Origin: Quadrisphaera sp.
GTDB taxonomy: Bacteria > Actinomycetota > Actinomycetes > Actinomycetales > Quadrisphaeraceae
Reading direction: 5' to 3'
NCBI GenBank assembly: GCA_029258695.1
Contig: JARIBR010000130.1
Location: forward strand, 1-5,248
Length of the DNA stretch: 5,248 bases
Positions 1-5,248 of the stretch are shown in pieces; position 1 is the stretch's first letter; every line of letters begins with the position of its first letter. The translations under genes were made by a program, and so were the position numbers. The notes under the pieces are model-generated. The model was not told where the DNA came from. It did no database searches and worked only from the letters and a program-made list of their open reading frames with translations.

Positions 1-16
1 ATCGAGGTACCTCGAT
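1..16. repeat. Perfect 16-bp palindrome (possible operator)
   Basis: ATCGAGGTACCTCGAT equals its own reverse complement across all 16 bases, with no central loop. It lies about 100 bases before the GTG start and may extend past the left edge. A loop-free perfect dyad suits a dimeric regulator better than a rho-independent terminator, and no T-tract follows. No promoter boxes could be assigned nearby. It could also be chance or part of an upstream gene, since the context to the left is missing. Confidence 0.4.
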
Positions 17-107
17 CATCCTCACCGCGACGATGCGGGACGGCTCCCCCCGATCCCCGCCCCGTCGATCTCCCCTGAGCGACAATGCCCACGACGCCGC
101 CCCGCTC

Positions 108-115
108 GAAGGAGA
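108..115 (+). promoter_or_regulatory. Ribosome binding site for the helicase gene
   Basis: GAAGGAGA is a near-complete match to the anti-Shine-Dalgarno sequence. The GGAG core at 111-114 is followed by four bases and then GTG at 119. The spacing is slightly short but usable. The site decides the start: no other candidate start in this frame exists upstream in the window, and the next in-frame ATG (codon 26) has no comparable purine run before it and would cut into the conserved N-terminal region. Confidence 0.8.
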
Positions 116-118
116 ACC

Positions 119-3100
119 GTGACGCTCAGCGACCTTGCCAAGATCGGCGACGTCCAGATCCATGCCGAGCCAGCACCGCTGCTCAGCTACGCGATGGCGC
201 ACAACGCCATCCCGTTCCTCGACCGGGTGCACGTGAGCAACCGCGGTGCGGAACGGCGTGGGGCCGTCGTCAGCGTCGAGGTCACCGACGCGCAGGGACG
301 TCTCAGCCGGCCGTGGGAGCGCATCGTCGACCTCGGCGAGCACGACGACACGCTGCTCACGGACGTGCGTCCCCGCCTCGACGCCGGCGCCATGCTGCAG
401 GTCGAGGAGCAGCGCCCCGCCACCATCACCATCACCGTGACCGACGGCGAGGACGTCGTCGCCCGCCACGAGCTGCCGACGCAGCTCCTCGCTGCCCACC
501 AGTGGCTGGCCCGCCCCCTGGAGCTCGGGGCGGAGCTGCTCGCCTCGTTCGTCCAGCCCAACCACCCGGCCGTCGCATCGTTGCTGGCCGATGCCTCCGA
601 CGTGCTGAAGGCCGAGACCGGCAGCGGCGCGCTCCAGGGGTACCAGTCCGGCAGCGAACGGGTCGACGAGATCGCCGGCGCGATCTGGCGGGCGATGCAG
701 GCGCGCAGCATCCGCTACGCCAACCCACCCGCGAGCTGGACCGACGACGGCCAGAAGGTCCGCACCCCTGCCGAGGTGCTCGAGGGACGCGTCGGGACGT
801 GCCTGGACACCGTGGTGGTCATGGCGGCGGCGCTGGAGCAGGCGGGCCTGCACCCGCTGCTGTGGCTGACGCGCCAGCACGCCTTCCTCGGCTACTGGCG
901 CGAGGAGCACCTCCAGCTGCCCGAGACGGCGAGACGTGACGCCGCCTCGGTGGTGAACACCGTCGACATGGGCGGCATGCAGCTCGTCGAGACCACCCTG
1001 GTCACCGAGAACGAGACGCCGGTGCCGTTCGCGGCCTCGCACCGCCCGCCGTACCGCGAGCACCTCGGGGGCGACCTCGACGGCGTCCTCGCGATCGTCG
1101 ACGTCGTCGTCGCCCGCAAGAGCGGCATCGTCCCCCTGCCCGCTCGGCTCCGTGCGGACGACGGCGCGGTGACCATCGTCGACTACCGCCCCGCGGAGCA
1201 CAGCAGCCCGCCCCAGGACCGCTCCACCGAGCGGGCACAGCGCGCAGCGACGCCGGCCCGCGACGCCACCCCACCGCGCGTCCAGCAGTGGAAGAACGCC
1301 CTGCTCGACCTCAGCCTGCGCAACCGCCTCATCAACTACGGCGACCGTCACGGGATCCGCCTGGTGGTTCCGGACGGAGGTCTCGGCACCGTGGAGGACC
1401 TCGTCAGCGGCGGCTCCGCGCTCTCCCTGCTGCCCGCCGACGCGTTCGACCAGGTGCAGGCCGCGCGCGGCGTGTCGAGCGCCACCAGCCTGCCGCAGCC
1501 GGTGCTCGCGGACGCCCTGACATCACGCCGGGCGCTGTTCACCGACCTCACGAGCGAGACCTACGCGCGCCAGCTGCAGAACCTGGCGTACAAGGCGCGG
1601 ACCATCGTCGAGGAGAGCGGCTCGAACAACCTCTACCTCGCCCTCGGGTCGCTGCGGTGGGACATCGACGGCAAGGACGTCCGATCACCGCTGATCCTGG
1701 TCCCCGTGCGGCTGCGCACCACGGCCCGGCGCGCCTCCTACCGCCTGGAGCTCGACGAGTCCGGCGCGTCGACACCGAATTTCTGCCTCCTCGAGAAGCT
1801 CCGCCAGGTGCACGGTCTCAGCGTCCCGGGCCTGGCCGAGCCCGTCGAGGACGGCTCGGGCATCGACGTGGACGCCGCGCTGGCGGCCGTTCGCTCGGCG
1901 TTGGACGGCGCCGGTCTCCCCTTCCGCGTGGAGGCCACCGCCGACCTCGCGATCCTGCAGTTCGCCAAGTTCCGGCTGTGGAAGGACCTCGACGAGCACT
2001 GGGAGGCCTTGAGCACCAACGCGCTCGTCCACCACCTGGTCCACTCCCCGACGGACCCGTTCACCGACCCTGCTGATGCGAGCGAGTCGAGCGAGGAGCC
2101 TGCCCGAGACCTCGACGCGCTCGCGGCGAGCTGCCCCGTGCAGGCCGACGCCACGCAGCTGGCCGCTATCGACGCGGCCGTCGCCGGGCGCACGTTCGTC
2201 CTCGAGGGGCCGCCGGGGACGGGCAAGAGCCAGACCATCACCAACCTGCTCGCCCGCTGCCTCGCCGAGGGCCGCCGGGTGCTGTTCGTCGCCGAGAAGC
2301 GCGCCGCCCTCGACGTGGTGCGCTCCCGGCTGGCCGACGTCGGCATGGCGCCGTTCTCCCTCGACCTCCACGACAAGGGCAGCCGCCCCACCGCCGTCCG
2401 CGCCCAGGTACGTGCCGCGCTGGAGCACGTGGTCACGGTCGACGAGCAGGGCCTCGCCGTCGAGCTCGACGACCTCAGCGCCGCACGACGCTCCCTGGCC
2501 CGGTATGCCGACCGCCTCCACGAGCCCAACGGCGCCGGTCTCTCCCTCTACTCCGCTCGCACGTCCCTGCTCGCCCTCGGTGAGGACGGCCCGTCCCTCC
2601 CGGTGCCCCGACGGCTGCTCTCGCCCGGACGCGGTGACCAGCTGGCGGAGGTACGACGGGCGCTGGCAGCACTGCCGGACACCGCGGACGCCGCCCGGCC
2701 CTCGCCGGCGCACCCGTGGCGGTGGCTGAGCGAGGTGAGTCCCGGCGCGCTGGACGAGGCGGCAACGTGGTCCGCCGCGACGGCGCTGGACGAGGCGCTG
2801 TCCGGTGTGCCCGTGACGGGTGCGGCCGCCGAGCTGGCACGCTCGGCCGCGTCGCCGGCCCAGCTGCGGGCGGCCGCCGTCATCGCCGCTCGCGACGCCA
2901 CGCCGCTCGGGGTTCTCGACGCCACCCGGGCCCCGGAGTGGCGTGAGCGGGCACGCTCGCTCGTGGCAGACTCCCGCGCGCTGGGCGCCGGCCCCCACCC
3001 GGTGCTGGCTCAGGTGAGCCCGTCCGTCTTCTCGCTTCCCCTCGCCGACCTCGCGGCGCAGGCGAGCGCCGCGGCAGCCTCCGGGTTCTTCGGACGGAAG

Positions 3101-5248
3101 AGGCGGCTGCTCGCGGTGCTTGACCAGCTGCGTCCGGGGCTGTCCGCCGGAGCGGAGATCGCCCCAGCGGACGTGCCCGGCGTGCTCAACGCCCTGGCCC
3201 CGCTGCAGGAGCAGGTCCGCTCCCTCGTCGAGCGGGCCCGAGCGCTCAGCGGGGTGAGCGTCCCCGATGGCTGGGACCCTCTGGTGCCCGACCAGCGCGC
3301 GGTGGTCGAGCGGCAGGTCGGCGCGCTGGTCGCCACCGGCGAGGCCGTGGACCCGTCGGGCCCCTTCGCTGGGCCGCTGCGCCGGTACGCCGCCGCGCGG
3401 CCCTCGGGTGCGGACCCGGCCGCCGTCGTACTGACCACCGCGGCGGACGCGGCGGACGCCTTCGCCGCGGCGACCGGTCTCTCCGAGCAGGACCTCACCG
3501 AGCCGGAGGCCGGACTCATCACCGCCTGGCAGGACGGCGCTGGCGCCAGGGACCTCACCGACGAGCGTCGCTGGTCGCTGCGGGCCTACCTGGCGATGCT
3601 CGAGGTGCTCGAGCCGCTGCGGACCGCCGGGCTGGACGAGGCCCACCGGCTGCTGCGGACGGGCGGCGTGGCCGCCGAGGACGCTGCCCGCGCCCTCGAT
3701 CGGGGCGTGGCACTCGAGTCGCTGGCTGAGCGGCGCGCCACCACGGGGCTCGACGGGTTCTCCCGCGAGAACCAGAACCGTGCCGTGGACCGCTTCACCG
3801 CCGCCTCCGGGTCGGTCCGCGAGCAGATGCGCCTCGAGCTGCCGCGTCAGGTGCTCGGCGCCCGTCCCTTCCAGGCCAGCACGGCCCGCGGGCGCGTCGG
3901 GGAGCTGTCGCGAGAGCTGGCCAAGCAGCGCCGCGGCCTCGGGGTGCGGATGTTGATGAGCCGCTACGGGGACCTCATCACCCAGGTGATGCCGTGCGTG
4001 CTCGTCAGCCCGGACTCGCTCGCCCGGTTCTTCCCTCCGGACCCGGACCTCTTCGACGTCGTCGTCTTCGACGAGGCATCCCAGATCAGGGTCGCCGACG
4101 CCGTCGGGGCGATGGGACGCGCCCGGTCCGTCGTCGTGGTGGGCGACAGCAGGCAGATGCCACCCACCAGCTTCGGTGAGGCGGGCCTGTCAGACGACGA
4201 TGACGACGCCGTGGACGAGGAGTTCACCGCCGTGGAGGACCAGGAGTCGATCCTGTCCGAGGCGGCGCTGGCCAGGGTGCCGAGCCGCTGGCTGTCGTGG
4301 CACTACCGCAGCCAGGACGAGACGCTGATCGCGTTCAGCAACCGGCACTACTACGAGGACCGCCTCTCCTCCTTCCCCGCCCCCACCGACGCCGCCGGTG
4401 AGCCGGACGACAGCGCGAGGGCCGACGACCGCGGCATCAGCCTGGTGCGGGTCGACGGACACTTCTACCGCTCCGGCGAGCGCGCCCGGCTGAGGACCAA
4501 CCCCGTCGAGGCGCGGGCGGTGGTCGCGGAGATCCGCCGGAGGTTCGACGCCTCCCCGGACGTGACGCCGTCGCTGGGCGTGGTGACCTTCAACGCCCAG
4601 CAGCGCACCCTGGTCGAACGGCTCCTCCTCGACAGCGGTGACGAGCGCTTGGTGACGGCGCTGCAGGGCTCGGAGGAGGGGCTGTTCGTCAAGAACCTGG
4701 AGAACGTGCAGGGCGACGAGCGCGACGTGATCCTGTTCTCCACCGCCTTCAGCGTGAACGAGCGCGGCGTGCTGCCGCTGAACTTCGGGCCGCTGAACCG
4801 CGGCGGTGGGGAGCGGCGGCTCAACGTCGCCGTGACGCGCGCACGCCGGCAGGTGATCGTGTTCAGCTCCTTCGATCCCGAGCAGCTGCGCGCGGAGCAG
4901 ACGTCGTCGACGGGCATCAAGCACCTGCGGGCCTACCTCGACCTCGCCGCTCACGGGCCGTCGAGCCTGGGCCAGGGCGAGCGGCGCCTCGCGGTGGTGG
5001 ATCGTCACCGCGACGAGGTGGCCGGGGCGCTGCGCCGGCGCGGCCTGGGGGTGCGCACCGACGTGGGGCTCTCGGACTTCAAGGTCGACCTCTCGGTAGC
5101 GCTGGCCGACGCCCCGAGCCGACCGCTGATGGCGGTGCTGCTGGACGGGCCCGGGTGGGCGAAGCGGGGCACCGTGGGCGACCGCGATGGCCTCCCCCGC
5201 GAGGTCCTCTCCCGCCTGATGCGCTGGCCGAGCGTCGAGCGGGTGTGG
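119..5248 (+). CDS. DUF4011 / SF1 helicase / Vsr-like endonuclease giant protein, 3' end beyond window
   Basis: Multidomain ATP-dependent helicase-nuclease, probably cytoplasmic: no signal peptide or membrane segment is visible. The frame runs 1710 codons without a stop and is open at the right edge. Domains in order: beta-rich N-terminus (about 1-140), transglutaminase-like domain (about 144-300), Pro/Arg/Ser-rich linker (about 350-385), DUF4011 (about 387-630), SF1 helicase (675-1590), and REase_MTES_1575-type nuclease from about 1625. The GTG start is chosen because GAAGGAGA lies 3 bases upstream and no ATG, GTG or TTG occurs in frame between it and the left edge. I saw no TTA codons, and third positions are nearly all G or C, so the gene looks native to a high-GC host. 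No partner gene is visible. Known relatives are large stand-alone proteins, some placed in anti-phage defence (Hhe-like). Family assignment is firm; the defence role is inferred. Confidence 0.95.
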   Translation, partial: MTLSDLAKIGDVQIHAEPAPLLSYAMAHNAIPFLDRVHVSNRGAERRGAVVSVEVTDAQGRLSRPWERIVDLGEHDDTLLTDVRPRLDAGAMLQVEEQRPATITITVTDGEDVVARHELPTQLLAAHQWLARPLELGAELLASFVQPNHPAVASLLADASDVLKAETGSGALQGYQSGSERVDEIAGAIWRAMQARSIRYANPPASWTDDGQKVRTPAEVLEGRVGTCLDTVVVMAAALEQAGLHPLLWLTRQHAFLGYWREEHLQLPETARRDAASVVNTVDMGGMQLVETTLVTENETPVPFAASHRPPYREHLGGDLDGVLAIVDVVVARKSGIVPLPARLRADDGAVTIVDYRPAEHSSPPQDRSTERAQRAATPARDATPPRVQQWKNALLDLSLRNRLINYGDRHGIRLVVPDGGLGTVEDLVSGGSALSLLPADAFDQVQAARGVSSATSLPQPVLADALTSRRALFTDLTSETYARQLQNLAYKARTIVEESGSNNLYLALGSLRWDIDGKDVRSPLILVPVRLRTTARRASYRLELDESGASTPNFCLLEKLRQVHGLSVPGLAEPVEDGSGIDVDAALAAVRSALDGAGLPFRVEATADLAILQFAKFRLWKDLDEHWEALSTNALVHHLVHSPTDPFTDPADASESSEEPARDLDALAASCPVQADATQLAAIDAAVAGRTFVLEGPPGTGKSQTITNLLARCLAEGRRVLFVAEKRAALDVVRSRLADVGMAPFSLDLHDKGSRPTAVRAQVRAALEHVVTVDEQGLAVELDDLSAARRSLARYADRLHEPNGAGLSLYSARTSLLALGEDGPSLPVPRRLLSPGRGDQLAEVRRALAALPDTADAARPSPAHPWRWLSEVSPGALDEAATWSAATALDEALSGVPVTGAAAELARSAASPAQLRAAAVIAARDATPLGVLDATRAPEWRERARSLVADSRALGAGPHPVLAQVSPSVFSLPLADLAAQASAAAASGFFGRKRRLLAVLDQLRPGLSAGAEIAPADVPGVLNALAPLQEQVRSLVERARALSGVSVPDGWDPLVPDQRAVVERQVGALVATGEAVDPSGPFAGPLRRYAAARPSGADPAAVVLTTAADAADAFAAATGLSEQDLTEPEAGLITAWQDGAGARDLTDERRWSLRAYLAMLEVLEPLRTAGLDEAHRLLRTGGVAAEDAARALDRGVALESLAERRATTGLDGFSRENQNRAVDRFTAASGSVREQMRLELPRQVLGARPFQASTARGRVGELSRELAKQRRGLGVRMLMSRYGDLITQVMPCVLVSPDSLARFFPPDPDLFDVVVFDEASQIRVADAVGAMGRARSVVVVGDSRQMPPTSFGEAGLSDDDDDAVDEEFTAVEDQESILSEAALARVPSRWLSWHYRSQDETLIAFSNRHYYEDRLSSFPAPTDAAGEPDDSARADDRGISLVRVDGHFYRSGERARLRTNPVEARAVVAEIRRRFDASPDVTPSLGVVTFNAQQRTLVERLLLDSGDERLVTALQGSEEGLFVKNLENVQGDERDVILFSTAFSVNERGVLPLNFGPLNRGGGERRLNVAVTRARRQVIVFSSFDPEQLRAEQTSSTGIKHLRAYLDLAAHGPSSLGQGERRLAVVDRHRDEVAGALRRRGLGVRTDVGLSDFKVDLSVALADAPSRPLMAVLLDGPGWAKRGTVGDRDGLPREVLSRLMRWPSVERVW
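548..1018 (+). other. Protein domain: transglutaminase-like (papain-fold) N-terminal domain
   Basis: This part of the protein (about residues 144-300) carries FVQPNHPAV (144-152), GQKVRTP (about 211-217), GTCLD with Cys228 (226-230), and QHAFLGYW with His254 (253-260). The GTC-LD / HAF pair is the Cys-His signature of transglutaminase-like proteins, which share the papain fold and include proteases, transglutaminases and amidases. Asp283 in VDMGG or Glu291 in LVETT could supply the third catalytic acid; the sequence does not settle which. Related domains are known at the N-terminus of DUF4011 helicases. Both nucleophile and histidine are retained, so an active enzyme is possible, but the substrate is unknown. 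The preceding residues 1-140 alternate hydrophobic and charged residues (for example ATITITVTD) and look like beta-sandwich strands. Confidence 0.75.
1277..2008 (+). other. Protein domain: DUF4011
   Basis: Residues about 387-630 show the hallmarks of DUF4011, which precedes the helicase core in this family. They begin with WKNALLDLSLRNRLIN (391-406), the usual W..xLLDLSLRNxLLN opening. They continue with NNLYLALGSLRW (503-514), then SPLILVPVRL (523-532), and end with LQFAKFRLWKDL (613-624), the equivalent of the FsFsKfxMyrDL motif. The function of DUF4011 is not established. Its constant position next to the Q-motif suggests it packs on the first RecA domain or contacts nucleic acid. A Pro/Arg/Ser/Ala-rich low-complexity linker of about 35 residues separates it from the transglutaminase-like domain. 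Confidence 0.88.
2141..4888 (+). other. Protein domain: superfamily 1 (Upf1/DNA2-like) helicase with large helical insertion
   Basis: The ATP-driven nucleic-acid motor. Q-motif QADATQ is at 675-680 and Walker A GPPGTGKS at 697-704 (Lys703). Motif Ia lies in LFVAEKRAAL (722-731), followed by LDLHDKG (749-755). Walker B is VVFDEASQ (1315-1322; Asp1318, Glu1319), and motif III is VGDSRQMPP (1341-1349). Motif IV-like WLSWHYRSQ spans 1391-1399 and GVVTFNAQQ 1487-1495. Motif V is ENVQGDERDVI (1528-1538), and motif VI is RLNVAVTRAR (1567-1576) with the arginine finger region. All catalytic residues are present. About 500 residues (760-1270) between motifs Ia and II form an Ala/Leu/Arg-rich, apparently helical insertion containing GFFGRKRRL (989-997). 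An acidic run (Asp1359-Asp1363, Asp1366-Glu1368) lies between motifs III and IV. Polarity and DNA/RNA preference cannot be read from the sequence. Confidence 0.95.
4988..5248 (+). other. Protein domain: REase_MTES_1575 / Vsr-like endonuclease, cut by window edge
   Basis: From about residue 1624 the protein matches the compact restriction-endonuclease-like domain typically found after the helicase in DUF4011 proteins. Glu1633 sits in a helix (DEVAGALRRRG). FKVDLSVAL (1654-1662) gives the first core acid Asp1657. MAVLLDGPGW (1671-1680) carries Asp1676. TVGDRDGLPREVL (1685-1697) matches the usual DRDRLR-type motif. RWPSVERVW (1702-1710) matches the GWxxxRIW strand that usually precedes a T/P-x-W-F/L ending. 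The position often occupied by Glu in the aIExDG core strand is Leu1674 here. The fold assignment is good, but activity is uncertain because of this change and because the sequence stops inside the domain. Confidence 0.78.

Noticed and set aside
13..74. Three CGATC-plus-C-rich short direct repeats (13, 51, 66)
   Set aside because: Only five bases are shared exactly, spacing is irregular (38 and 15), and such words are frequent in GC-rich DNA.
81..86. GACAAT as a possible -10 promoter box
   Set aside because: No acceptable -35 element lies 16-18 bases upstream in the C-rich stretch around 58-64, and the box would leave an unusually short leader; no promoter can be supported.
85..939. Open frame starting at ATG 85 on the + strand
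   Set aside because: No ribosome binding site precedes it, its product is an Arg/Pro/Ala-rich low-complexity string, and it overlaps the true gene in another frame that carries the transglutaminase-like motifs.
2076..2729. Open frame of 217 codons in another + frame over the Walker A region
   Set aside because: It is an Arg/Ser/Pro-rich shadow; the overlapping frame contains GPPGTGKS and the following conserved helicase motifs without interruption.
1685..3646. Antisense open frame of 653 codons
   Set aside because: It is in exact codon register with the sense gene, so a stop appears only where the sense strand uses TTA, CTA or TCA, which are rare at this GC content. Its translation is Arg/Gly-rich, has no recognisable motif, and runs opposite the Walker A-bearing helicase frame.
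4190..5008. Antisense open frame of 272 codons
   Set aside because: Same in-register shadow effect: it ends at a sense TCA codon and lies opposite helicase motifs IV-VI, which are plainly coding on the + strand.

Overview
The window is very GC-rich DNA whose codons end almost always in G or C. This, together with the GTG start behind a strong purine-rich ribosome binding site, suggests a high-GC actinobacterium. No genus can be named from this sequence alone.

Layout: bases 1-118 are a short leader with no recognisable gene. It begins with a perfect 16-bp palindrome at the window edge and ends in a GAAGGAGA ribosome binding site. From 119 to the last base there is one uninterrupted reading frame on the + strand: 1710 codons with no stop, still open at the right edge. 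All other open frames on either strand are shadows of this gene. There are no tRNA or rRNA genes, insertion sequences, CRISPR arrays or terminators.

The single gene encodes a giant multidomain protein. In order it has: a beta-rich N-terminal region; a transglutaminase-like (papain-fold) domain with Cys228 and His254; a DUF4011 domain; a superfamily 1 (Upf1/DNA2-like) helicase with all main motifs, whose first RecA domain is split by a helical insertion of about 500 residues; and the start of a C-terminal restriction-endonuclease-like domain of the REase_MTES_1575/Vsr type. The sequence ends inside this last domain, so the C-terminus (often a DUF3320 domain in relatives) lies outside the window.

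The DUF4011-helicase-Vsr-like nuclease architecture matches a group of large single-gene proteins linked to bacterial anti-phage defence (I recall the name Hhe for one such system). A plausible model is ATP-driven translocation on nucleic acid coupled to nuclease cleavage, with the N-terminal transglutaminase-like domain acting as sensor or regulator. The architecture is read directly from motifs; the defence role is inference.
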